NCBI GenBank assembly: GCA_031254455.1 | Contig: JAIRUI010000118.1 | Span: 1 to 8,142 of the forward strand | Length of the DNA stretch: 8,142 nt | DNA from: Chitinispirillales bacterium | GTDB taxonomy: Bacteria > Fibrobacterota > Chitinivibrionia > Chitinivibrionales > Chitinivibrionaceae | Reading direction: 5' to 3' | Part shown: positions 1-7,118 of the stretch, in pieces | How the letters are laid out: each line of letters starts with the position of its first letter | Position numbering within the stretch: position 1 is the first letter of the stretch | Notes under the pieces: generated by a model | The model's database searches: none | What the model was told of the DNA's origin: nothing | Seen by the model: only the letters and a program-made list of their open reading frames with translations | Translations under genes and position numbers: made by a program

Positions 1-701
1 CCGCTTTTTTCCGGTGCGGATACTATAATCGTACATTCCGAAATGCCGGAAATTATTCTGTTGCGTTGGGCGAAATTGGGCGCAAACGGCATTTCGTCCG
101 GACGCTGTTCGGTTATCAACGCGCCGCCGCCGCCCGTTATTCTTTTAGCAAGTTCTATGTTTTGAACAGGATAAATTTTATTTATCCCAGTCGCCATAAC
201 GGCGATAGTTTTGCCGCCTGCGTTCACCACACTGTCGTGGGCGACGGTATCTACGCCTCTTGCAAGTCCGCTGGCTATGACGAAACCGCTTTTTGTAAGT
301 CCGGAGGAAATCATTTCGGTATCTTTTTTCCCGTTGCTGTTTGGTTCTCTTGTTCCAACGATTGCGACGCTTCTTTGCGATAGAATTTTTTTGTCGCCTT
401 TGCAGTAAAGAATTAGCGGCGGCGCATTTGTTTCCTTCAAAAGTTTCGGATAATTTTCATCGTCAAAACAAATTATTTCGGCGTTTTCATCTTCGCATCG
501 CTTCATTATAATTTGCGCCGTTTTCAAATATTTGTCTTTTGCGGCTTTCAGGTCAATGTCTTCTTTTATTCCGGAAAAGTCGATTTTTCTTATTTTTTCT
601 TCAAATATTTTGACCGGTGAGCCGAAATATCTCAACAATTTATGTTTTGTAGATAAGCCGATTTTATTTGCGACGGACAACGCAAGCCAATAATCAAGCA
701 T
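1..701 (-). CDS. dprA: DNA processing protein DprA (Smf), C-terminus beyond window edge
   Basis: DprA binds incoming single-stranded DNA in the cytoplasm and loads RecA during natural transformation; it is also widespread in bacteria not known to be competent. I translated 233 codons from an ATG at 701 and the frame is open to the window edge. An N-terminal helical segment (about 4-34, WLALSVANKIG...FGSP) matches the usual DprA start. The Rossmann-like core follows: VAIVGTREPNSNG (112-124), SGLARGVDTVAH (144-155), KTIAVMATGINKIYP (164-178), GALITEQRP (193-201) and FAQRNRIISGIS (210-221). The sequence then runs into the VSAPEKSG segment at the edge. These are the family's signature blocks in the expected order. 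An SD-like AAAAGGG lies 5 nt before the ATG. The gene starts 24 bp after the small membrane-protein gene, so it is probably the last or a late gene of the topoisomerase operon. The last part of the core and any C-terminal winged-helix domain are outside the window. Confidence 0.95.
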   Translation of the reverse strand, partial: MLDYWLALSVANKIGLSTKHKLLRYFGSPVKIFEEKIRKIDFSGIKEDIDLKAAKDKYLKTAQIIMKRCEDENAEIICFDDENYPKLLKETNAPPLILYCKGDKKILSQRSVAIVGTREPNSNGKKDTEMISSGLTKSGFVIASGLARGVDTVAHDSVVNAGGKTIAVMATGINKIYPVQNIELAKRITGGGGALITEQRPDEMPFAPNFAQRNRIISGISECTIIVSAPEKS

Positions 702-725
702 TATTTCCCTTTTCAAATAAAATTA

Positions 726-896
726 TTAACAGCCGCATTCTTTTATGTCGGCGTCTTTTTCGTCTTGCTTTTTTTCAAGCAAATCTTTTTCGTACTTGAT
801 TGCAAGCGAAACAATGATCGCGACAATTGCCGATATTGTTACCGACCACCAAAAAACAAGATGCAACCAGCAAGGTTTGTCCGAACGATTACACAT
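726..896 (-). CDS. Small single-pass membrane protein, 56 aa, unknown function
   Basis: I do not recognise this protein. The frame starts at an ATG preceded by a near-perfect Shine-Dalgarno sequence (AAGGAGGA, 901-908 on the minus strand, 4 nt spacing) and ends in two consecutive TAA codons. The product starts MCNRSDKPCW, has one hydrophobic helix (about residues 11-33, with WW at 16-17 and an Ile/Val/Ala-rich core), and ends in a very charged, Lys/Glu/Asp-rich tail that may form a short helix. Cysteines sit at both ends (C2, C9, C54, C56), and the protein closes with ECGC. It begins 13 bp after the topoisomerase gene and ends 24 bp before dprA, on the same strand, so it is most likely co-transcribed with both. 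The strong ribosome binding site, the membrane helix followed by a charged tail, and the snug fit in the gap argue for a real gene. Conservation is unknown. Confidence 0.72.
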   Translation of the reverse strand: MCNRSDKPCWLHLVFWWSVTISAIVAIIVSLAIKYEKDLLEKKQDEKDADIKECGC

Positions 897-900
897 AATT

Positions 901-908
901 TCCTCCTT
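901..908 (-). promoter_or_regulatory. Strong Shine-Dalgarno site for the small membrane protein
   Basis: AAGGAGGA on the minus strand lies 4 nt before the ATG at 896 and just after the topoisomerase stop codon (TAA, 910-912). It is the best ribosome binding site in the leftward block and is the main evidence that the 56-residue frame is translated. Confidence 0.7.
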
Positions 909-909
909 A

Positions 910-2718
910 TTAAATTAAATTTTCTATTATATAGTCTCGTCTTTCCGAAGTATTCTGTCCCATATAAAATTTCATTAAACGATGAATTTCCGCCATCGTT
1001 TTTATATTTATTTCGGTAAGCCGCATATCTTTCCCGATAAACTGCCCGAACTCTTTCGTATCAATTTCACCAAGCCCTTTGAAACGGGTAATTTCGCAGT
1101 CTTTCATTGATTTTTCGGCTTTATCCCTTTCCGAAATCGAATAGCAATACCGCGTTTCTTTTTTGTTGCGTACTCTAAAAAGCGGCGTTTCAAGAATAAA
1201 AATACGATTTTCAAGCACTAATTCTTCAAAATAATTTAGAAAGAAAGTCATCATTAAAAGTCGAATGTGAAAACCGTCAACGTCCGCATCGGTCGCTATT
1301 ACGACTTTGCCGTATCTCAAATTATCAAGAGAATCTTCAATTCCTAAGGCGGTAACCAAATTATACATCTCTTCGTTATTATAAATATCGGTTTTTTTGC
1401 ATCCGAACAAGTTTTTGGGTTTGCCCCGAAGCGGAAACATCGCCTGTAAAAATACGTCTCGCGTAGATGTTATACTCCCGCCGGCCGACTTTCCTTCGGT
1501 GATAAAAATCGTTGAGTTTTCGCCCTTTATTCCGTCCGGAAGATGATATTTGCAATCTTTGAAACCGGGAATATTTATTGAAATCTTTTTAGCGTTATCT
1601 TTCGCTTTTCTTTTAACTTCGCTCAATTCTTTGCGAACTTGTTCGTTTCGTTCTATTTTTGCAATAAGTATTTCGGCGGTATCGGAATGTTTATGCAAAA
1701 AATCGGCAATCGCGTCCTTCACCGCATTCACTACGTCGCCGCGAATATTGGTATTTCCGAGTTTATTTTTTGTTTGGCTTTCAAAAATCGGATTTTCTAA
1801 ACGAATCGAAATCGCTCCTACAATTCCGTCGCGTACGTCCTGAGTGTCATAATTTTTTCCGGAATATTCTCTAATACCTTTCAAAATTCCTTCGCGAAAC
1901 GCCGACTCGTGAGTTCCGCCTGCAGAAGTATGCTGTCCGTTTACATACGAAAAATATCCGTCGCCGTATTGTTCCGTGTGTGTAAATGCGAATTCCAATT
2001 TGCTGTCTTTTGAATTAAAATAACAAATATCGTAAATTCTGTCGTCTCCGACTTCGGCTATAAGCAAATCTTTAAGCCCGCCGCGGGATTCAAATTTCTG
2101 TCCGTTAAAAAACAGTTTCAGCCCGCGGTTGAGATACGCATAAGACCAAAGCCGCTGTTCGATAAATTCTTTATTGAATTGATATTCGCCGAAAATCGAC
2201 ATATCGGGGATAAACTCAAAATATGTTCCGGTCGCGTTCTCGCATTGCAGTCCGTCCGTTTCTTTTTGTAACTTTCCCGTTTCAAAAACCGCTTCTTTAC
2301 ATTTTCCGTCACGAAACGATTTTACCTTAAAATAACTTGACAGGGCGTTAACCGCTTTTGTTCCGACCCCGTTTAGCCCGACTGAAAATTGAAAAACTTC
2401 TGTGTTGTATTTTGCCCCGGTATTTATTTTTGAAACGCAATCTACAAGTTTTCCAAGCGGTATCCCACGTCCGTAATCACGAACCGAAATCAAATTCTCT
2501 TTAAGTTCGACTTCTATTTTGTCGCCGTTTTTCATTATAAATTCATCGATAGAATTATCGATAACTTCTTTGAGCAGAACATAAATTCCGTCATCGTATT
2601 GATTGCCGTTTCCAAGCCGCCCGATATACATTCCGGAACGTAAGCGAATATGTTCAAGCGAATCGAGCGTTTGAATTTTGCTTTCGTCATAAATTGTTTC
2701 TTTATCTGACTGCGCCAT
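910..2718 (-). CDS. parE: Type IIA topoisomerase ATPase subunit, topoisomerase IV subunit B (ParE/GyrB type)
   Basis: This is the ATP-binding subunit of a type IIA topoisomerase, which passes one DNA duplex through another with a ParC/GyrA-type partner not present in this window. Residues are counted from the ATG at 2718 (602 aa). The GHKL ATPase domain shows E51/D54/N55 in KEVIDNSIDE, DYGRGIP (81-87), the glycine-rich lid GLNGVGTKAVNAL (about 114-126) and the QTK loop (315-317). The TOPRIM domain shows EGKSAGGS (408-415), PLRGK (429-433) and DADVDG (477-482). The C-terminal block contains ITRFKGLGE and ends near GQNTSERRDYI. The length matches short ParE or short GyrB and lacks the large insert of proteobacterial GyrB. 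The segment DDGIYVLLKEVIDNSIDEF resembles the Bacteroidota-type topoisomerase IV subunit B, so I prefer parE over gyrB. An in-frame ATG at 2727 has no room for a ribosome binding site, whereas AGGATGG precedes the ATG at 2718 by 5 nt. One oddity is Lys410 where the family usually has Asp (EGDSA). Confidence 0.93.
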   Translation of the reverse strand: MAQSDKETIYDESKIQTLDSLEHIRLRSGMYIGRLGNGNQYDDGIYVLLKEVIDNSIDEFIMKNGDKIEVELKENLISVRDYGRGIPLGKLVDCVSKINTGAKYNTEVFQFSVGLNGVGTKAVNALSSYFKVKSFRDGKCKEAVFETGKLQKETDGLQCENATGTYFEFIPDMSIFGEYQFNKEFIEQRLWSYAYLNRGLKLFFNGQKFESRGGLKDLLIAEVGDDRIYDICYFNSKDSKLEFAFTHTEQYGDGYFSYVNGQHTSAGGTHESAFREGILKGIREYSGKNYDTQDVRDGIVGAISIRLENPIFESQTKNKLGNTNIRGDVVNAVKDAIADFLHKHSDTAEILIAKIERNEQVRKELSEVKRKAKDNAKKISINIPGFKDCKYHLPDGIKGENSTIFITEGKSAGGSITSTRDVFLQAMFPLRGKPKNLFGCKKTDIYNNEEMYNLVTALGIEDSLDNLRYGKVVIATDADVDGFHIRLLMMTFFLNYFEELVLENRIFILETPLFRVRNKKETRYCYSISERDKAEKSMKDCEITRFKGLGEIDTKEFGQFIGKDMRLTEINIKTMAEIHRLMKFYMGQNTSERRDYIIENLI

Positions 2719-2911
2719 ATTTCCCATCCTATTTTTGAAATAAAATACAATATTTACATATCAAAACGCAAAATGCGACGAAATAATTTTCATTCGGATT
2801 TTCATCCGATAGTATTCTTTAAAAATAAGAAAGAAAGTATCGTTCGTTTTTATTTGCCGGTATCGGGCAAAAACTATTTTCTTTTTGATTAAATCGTAAA
2901 GGAAATGAAAA
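2719..2911. promoter_or_regulatory. Divergent promoter region between parE and hisS
   Basis: The genes on either side point away from each other, so promoters for both must lie here. I see no convincing -35/-10 pair in either direction. Visible structure consists of short inverted repeats: CGCA-AAA-TGCG (2767-2777), TCGGAT-TTTC-ATCCGA (2794-2809) and TTTGCC-7 nt-GGCAAA (2853-2871). The last lies about 40 bp before the hisS start and could be in its leader. None is followed by a T-run, so they are not typical terminators. They could be operators or chance. No T-box-like leader is recognisable. Confidence 0.5.
2794..2809. repeat. Short perfect inverted repeat, 6-bp arms and 4-nt loop
   Basis: TCGGAT and ATCCGA flank TTTC near the middle of the divergent intergenic region. 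The symmetry works on both strands, and no T-run follows on either side. A regulatory role is only a guess from its location. Confidence 0.35.
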
Positions 2912-4177
2912 ATGGATTGGCAGGCGCCCAAAGGAACTCGAGATTTTTATCCGGACGAAACGAGAATCAGGGACTATATTTTTGATTCTTGGAAAAACAG
3001 TTGCGTAAAATACGGATTTGAGCCTTATGACGCGCCTGTTTTTGAGCATTTGGAGGTCTATACTCAAAAAAGCGGCGACGAAATCGAAGGGCAGTTATAT
3101 ACGTTTGAAGATAAAGCTGGTCGGAAATTAGCGCTTCGCCCCGAGATGACTCCGTCGCTTGCGAGAATGATTGCGGCAAAAGGGCAGGAACTTAAAAAGC
3201 CGATAAAATGGTATTCAATTCCCAAACTTTTCCGTTACGAAAAGATGCAAAAAGGGCGGCTTCGCGAATTTTTCCAGTTGAATATGGATATTTTAGGCGT
3301 TGACGACGTTTGCGCCGACGCAGAACTTATTGCCGCGGCGATTAATATGCTTTGCGATTTAGGGCTTTCAAGCGACGATTTTCAGGTTCATATTTCAAGC
3401 AGAACGCTTTTGGAGCGATTATTTTTATTCGTCGGAGTAAATCTGGACGATCTTGCAAAGTTATATGCGATTCTGGATAAAATGCACAAAGTTTCGTTTG
3501 ACGATTTTTGTTTGATGATTGACGAATTTTTTGCAGACAAAAAGGTCGCCCAAAGCGTTAAAAAAATATTATCGGCAAAAAATATCGATGAAATTTCGGC
3601 GATAAACAGCGATATTGAACCGATAAAAGAAATTAATCAAATGTTTGAGCGTCTGCAAAATCTCGGTTTTTCCGATTATATAGAATTTGACGTTTCGGTT
3701 GTTCGCGGTTTGGCGTATTATACGGGAGTCGTATTTGAGATTTTTGACAAAAAGCGGACTATGCGCGCTATCGCCGGCGGCGGAAGATACGACAAATTGG
3801 TCGAACTTTACGGCGGGCAGCCTACTCCTGCGGTTGGTTTTGCGGTAGGCGACGTAGTTTTAAGCGATTTGCTTAAAGAATTGGGCAAACTTCCCGAAAT
3901 CAAACAAAACTGCGATTTATTTATCGTTTCGTTCGACAAAGATTATTCAAATGTCCTGAAAACCGTAAAAAGATTCAGAGATGCGAATTTAAGCGTTCAG
4001 TATCCGCTGAAACTTGGAAATTTCGGCAGACAGATGAAGCAAGCGGACGGCGCCGGGGCGAAAATTGTGCTTTTTATCGGCGGCGAAGAAGAAAAAAACG
4101 GAAACTATAAAATAAAAATAATGGAAACCGGCGAAGAGAGAGTCGTTTCTATGGATAACATCGTTAATTTGTTTTAG
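2912..4177 (+). CDS. hisS: Histidyl-tRNA synthetase
   Basis: HisRS charges tRNA-His with histidine using ATP, as a cytoplasmic class II dimer. The 421-residue length is typical. It opens with PKGTRDFYP (6-14). LRPEMTPSLAR (75-85) and the motif 2 block FRYEKMQKGRLREFFQ (107-122) contact ATP and substrate. The histidine-specific signature is VRGLAYYTGVVFE (264-276), and motif 3 is AGGGRYDKLVELYGG followed by PAVGFAVGD (288-314). The C-terminal third (about 335-421) is the anticodon-binding domain. The ATG is preceded by AAAGGA with suitable spacing, and a nearby ATG at 2905 is in another frame. The RGLAYYTG and WYSIPKLFRYE...NMDILG wording differs from the E. coli type (RGLDYYT, FRHERPQ) and, as I recall, resembles the HisRS group that includes plant organellar enzymes. 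A downstream radical SAM gene begins 9 bp after the stop, so the two are probably one operon. I see no obvious terminator between them. Confidence 0.97.
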   Translation: MDWQAPKGTRDFYPDETRIRDYIFDSWKNSCVKYGFEPYDAPVFEHLEVYTQKSGDEIEGQLYTFEDKAGRKLALRPEMTPSLARMIAAKGQELKKPIKWYSIPKLFRYEKMQKGRLREFFQLNMDILGVDDVCADAELIAAAINMLCDLGLSSDDFQVHISSRTLLERLFLFVGVNLDDLAKLYAILDKMHKVSFDDFCLMIDEFFADKKVAQSVKKILSAKNIDEISAINSDIEPIKEINQMFERLQNLGFSDYIEFDVSVVRGLAYYTGVVFEIFDKKRTMRAIAGGGRYDKLVELYGGQPTPAVGFAVGDVVLSDLLKELGKLPEIKQNCDLFIVSFDKDYSNVLKTVKRFRDANLSVQYPLKLGNFGRQMKQADGAGAKIVLFIGGEEEKNGNYKIKIMETGEERVVSMDNIVNLF

Positions 4178-4186
4178 ACGTGAAAA

Positions 4187-6691
4187 ATGTCTGAAAATTT
4201 GTATAATATCTTAGAAACAAAATTGTTCCCGTTTGTCGAAAAACCTGGAAGATACACGGGCGGAGAGCAAAACGTTATCGCAAAAAATAACGTAAAATTA
4301 AACGGCGTTTTATGTTTTCCCGAACTTTACGACATCGGAATGTCGCATTACGGAAGCCAGATTTTATACCATATCGTAAATTCCAACGAAAACTGGGCTT
4401 TGGAAAGAGCGTATATGCCGTGGGAAGACGCCGAAGAAATTATGCGTAAAAACGATATTTCGCTTTATTCTTTGGAAAGTTTTTCGCCGATAAAAAACGC
4501 CGATTTTGTCGGATTTTCTTTGCAGTACGAACTTCAATACACGAATGTTTTGGCAATGCTTGATTTGGCGCGAATTTCTGTTTGGACAAAAGATAGAGGC
4601 GAAAACGAACCGATAATCATCGCCGGCGGAATAGTTTCGGCAAACCCCGAACCTATCGCGGATTTTTTCGACGTGATTTTTGCGGGCGACTGCGAAAGAA
4701 CAATTTTTGAGTTTTGTGAAATTATGCAAAATTGCAAAGAAAAAAAAACGCCGCGAAAAGATACCTTAGCGCAAATTGCAAAAATTCCAAACGCGTATAT
4801 TCCACAAAATTATGAAGTTAAAATTTCAGGAAAATTTAGTGTCGCCGCATTTGAGAAATCGATAGAATTTGCAAAAATCGAGGAAATTTCTGAAAAATAT
4901 ATTCCACAAAAGCAACTTGCGCCGATAGTGGAAACCGTTCATAACCGTGCGGCGATAGAAATTATGCGCGGCTGTACTCGCGGCTGCCGCTTCTGTGCGG
5001 CGGGATATTATTATCGTCCTATTCGCGAAAGAAACATCGGAGATATTTTGGAGCAAATCGCAAATTCTGTGAAAAATACCGGTTGGAACGAAGTGGGTTT
5101 GTTGTCGCTTTCGACTGCGGATTATTCGCAATTTGCGCCGCTTATGTGCGAATTGAAAAACAGAAATCTTGACGGTGTAAAAATCGGAATCCCGTCCACA
5201 AGACTTGACGCCATGGATGAAAATACGCAGACTTTACTCGACGAAATCTCGCAGTCTTCGTCGTTAACAATCGCTCCCGAAGCGGGAAGCCAGCGCTTGA
5301 GAAACGTAATAAATAAAGATTTTACGACGCAAAAAATATTAGAAACGACAGAAATTCTTGCAAAGCGAAAAATGAACACGATAAAACTTTATTTTATGAT
5401 AGGACTTCCAAGCGAGACGAACGAAGACATCGACGAAATGATAAATTTGATAAAAAAATGCGGCGAAATCGTGTATTCTCATACTAAAAGGTGTACGCTT
5501 AACGTGTCGCTTTCACCGTTTTCGCCAAAACCGCATACGCCGTTTCAATGGGAAGAATTGTGCGATTTACAGGTAATTTTGCAGCGCGGCATAAGGGTGA
5601 AAACCACGCTGAGAAATATAAAAAACGTGAATATAGACTACCGCGATACGTCGCTTTCGTTTTGTGAATCCGTCTTAGCAAGAGGCGATAGAGAACTTTC
5701 AAAGTTTATTTACGAATTGTTTTTGCACGGTGCGAAATTTGAGGGGTGGAACGACAAATTATCAATCGACTTGTGGAAAAAGTGCGCAAAAAATTGCGGT
5801 ATCGATTTGGAAAAATACACGCAAAAAATCGACGTTTCGCAAAAATTACCGTGGAGCGTAATTTCAACCGGAGTAAGCGAAAAATTTTTACTTGAAGAAC
5901 TTAAAAAAGCGTATTCGCAAATCACCACAAACGATTGCAGAAACGGGTGTAATTTGTGCGGAGTCTGCAAAGACAAAGTAAAAATGAAAATTGAAAAAGA
6001 ATCGCCGAAATACTCAATCCGCGAAAAAGAAGAGGCGGATTTTCAAGGACAGACGAAACGAAGAGTCAGGATTTCTTACAAAAAAATTGAGCGGGCGAGA
6101 TTTATTTCACACAGGAATTTGATGGATTGCGTCGCGCGTGCGCTTGCCGCTTCTCAAACGCCGGTCGTGTTTTCGCAAGGGTTTCGCTCGCGTCCGAAGA
6201 TTTCGTTCGCTCAGCCGCTTCCTTTGGGCGCCGTCGGAGAAAACGAACTTTTTGACGTTATCGTTTGGGATACGGAAATCGTGGATATTGCGAAAGTAAA
6301 TTCGCTTCTGCCGCAGGGAATCGAACTCTTTTCGCAAAAATCGATAGACATAAAAGAAAATTCCATTGAACAATCGACGATTTTTACCGATTGGAAAGCG
6401 GAGAAAATATGCGGTGAAAATTCCGATATTTTTTTTGAAAAAGCGTTGAAAGATTTTTTATCGCAGGAAAAAATTGAAATTAAAACGCGCAAAAAAGAAG
6501 AAGACGTTATTGTTTCGATTATTCCGAGCGAAATTAAAAACTTGTCGATAAACCAAGGCGTTTTTTTCACGCTTTATACAAACCAAAAGTATCGTCCGGC
6601 GGATATCGTTAAGGCTATTTTTCCGCAAAATCAGGTTTTTGATTTCAGAGTTATCAGAAAAAAGATAGGATTGGATATACGGTCGGTATAA
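4187..6691 (+). CDS. Radical SAM protein fused to DUF2344 (TIGR03960/TIGR03936-type fusion)
   Basis: This 834-residue protein belongs to a family of uncharacterised radical SAM fusions; the substrate is unknown. The N-terminal part (about 40-200) resembles the B12-binding-like domain of such proteins, with GVLCFPELYDIGMSHYGSQ and PIIIAGGIVSANPEP. The radical SAM domain carries the [4Fe-4S] cluster motif RGCTRGCRFC with Cys263, Cys267 and Cys270, then PSTRLDA (336-342), LTIAPEAGSQRLR (360-372) and LYFMIGLPSET (401-411). A second cysteine group, CRNGCNLCGVC (Cys584, 588, 591, 594), sits at the linker and may bind another cluster or a metal. From about residue 625 the DUF2344 domain begins (RVRISYKKIERARFISHRNL, then SQGFRSRPKISFAQPLPLG). 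It starts 9 bp after hisS with only a weak ribosome binding site (GTGAAAAATG), which suggests translational coupling. Relatives often lie beside ribonuclease G or ribosomal protein genes in other genomes, so an RNA or ribosome role is plausible but inferred. Confidence 0.93.
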   Translation: MSENLYNILETKLFPFVEKPGRYTGGEQNVIAKNNVKLNGVLCFPELYDIGMSHYGSQILYHIVNSNENWALERAYMPWEDAEEIMRKNDISLYSLESFSPIKNADFVGFSLQYELQYTNVLAMLDLARISVWTKDRGENEPIIIAGGIVSANPEPIADFFDVIFAGDCERTIFEFCEIMQNCKEKKTPRKDTLAQIAKIPNAYIPQNYEVKISGKFSVAAFEKSIEFAKIEEISEKYIPQKQLAPIVETVHNRAAIEIMRGCTRGCRFCAAGYYYRPIRERNIGDILEQIANSVKNTGWNEVGLLSLSTADYSQFAPLMCELKNRNLDGVKIGIPSTRLDAMDENTQTLLDEISQSSSLTIAPEAGSQRLRNVINKDFTTQKILETTEILAKRKMNTIKLYFMIGLPSETNEDIDEMINLIKKCGEIVYSHTKRCTLNVSLSPFSPKPHTPFQWEELCDLQVILQRGIRVKTTLRNIKNVNIDYRDTSLSFCESVLARGDRELSKFIYELFLHGAKFEGWNDKLSIDLWKKCAKNCGIDLEKYTQKIDVSQKLPWSVISTGVSEKFLLEELKKAYSQITTNDCRNGCNLCGVCKDKVKMKIEKESPKYSIREKEEADFQGQTKRRVRISYKKIERARFISHRNLMDCVARALAASQTPVVFSQGFRSRPKISFAQPLPLGAVGENELFDVIVWDTEIVDIAKVNSLLPQGIELFSQKSIDIKENSIEQSTIFTDWKAEKICGENSDIFFEKALKDFLSQEKIEIKTRKKEEDVIVSIIPSEIKNLSINQGVFFTLYTNQKYRPADIVKAIFPQNQVFDFRVIRKKIGLDIRSV

Positions 6692-6955
6692 CGTGTTTAA
6701 TAGATGAAAGAAAAATTTTTGTACAAAAAAGTTAAAAAATAAAAAAAAATTCGGCAAAACACTATAAAAAATATTATTTTATATAAATGATGAATGTTGA
6801 CTAAACCAAAATTAGAAACGCGGCAGCAATGAGTAAGACGGCGATAATAAATATAATTTCTTCTTTGCTTTTCAAAACGGCGCGGACGGTTTACGCACAT
6901 ATAGCGGAGAAATTAAATTACGCGTTTGACGTTGTCAATTCCTCGTTAAGATTTA

Positions 6956-6967
6956 CCCCCCCCCCCC
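6956..6967 (+). repeat. Homopolymer tract of 12 C
   Basis: Twelve consecutive C residues stand in otherwise AT-rich DNA. Tracts of this length are prone to slippage during replication and sequencing. No intact gene contains it, although a weak open frame reads through it. It lies about 800 bp before the surface-protein gene, so direct promoter-spacing control of that gene is unlikely. Confidence 0.9.
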
Positions 6968-7042
6968 AATCATCAAATTCCGTGCCAATCCTCTCTCAGA
7001 GCGGGTTTTATGGCATAAATCGGTATTAATTTCTGACTTTTT

Positions 7043-7051
7043 TGATATAAT
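7043..7051 (+). promoter_or_regulatory. Possible extended -10 promoter element
   Basis: TGATATAAT is an exact match to the extended -10 consensus TGnTATAAT. There is no good -35 box 17 bp upstream, which extended -10 promoters can tolerate. It would drive rightward transcription into the transposase remnant. In AT-rich DNA a chance match is quite possible. Confidence 0.3.
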
Positions 7052-7118
7052 AAATCAATTTTTCATCACCTTCTCTCGTAAAGTTTTATTTACGATTATT
7101 TGCTCATTTTATATCTTC

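Larger units (their letters stand above)
6692..7118. other. Gene-poor intergenic stretch, mostly very AT-rich
   Basis: About 430 bp with no gene I can support. The first 110 bp are extremely AT-rich and include the perfect palindrome TTTTTGTACAAAAA (6716-6729) and an A-rich run (6731-6749). From about 6810 to 6955 the composition looks more coding-like. On the minus strand a 24-codon frame from a TTG at 6875 to a TAG at 6801 would encode a hydrophobic peptide ending IIAVLLIAAAFLILV; it has no ribosome binding site and a stop codon lies a few codons upstream, so it may be the tail of a decayed gene. A 66-codon plus-strand frame (6829-7029) also lacks a ribosome binding site and recognisable content. 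A 12-C tract and an extended -10 box are listed separately. No GC-rich terminator hairpin is visible after the radical SAM gene. Confidence 0.6.

Noticed and set aside
66..408. Plus-strand open frames at 66-383 and 211-408
   Set aside because: They lie antisense to dprA, whose conserved motifs are unmistakable on the minus strand.
765..1019. Plus-strand open frame of 84 codons
   Set aside because: It is antisense to the small membrane-protein gene and the parE 3' end, with no ribosome binding site and no recognisable content.
4364..5131. Several minus-strand open frames of 67-121 codons inside the radical SAM gene
   Set aside because: They are shadows of a strongly supported coding frame, and their products are low-complexity with no motifs.
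6716..6729. Palindrome TTTTTGTACAAAAA as a terminator after the radical SAM gene
   Set aside because: The stem would be only A-U pairs with no GC core, and on the plus strand it is followed by A residues rather than a T-run.
6829..7029. Plus-strand 66-codon open frame as a gene
   Set aside because: There is no ribosome binding site, no similarity I recognise, and it reads through the 12-C tract.
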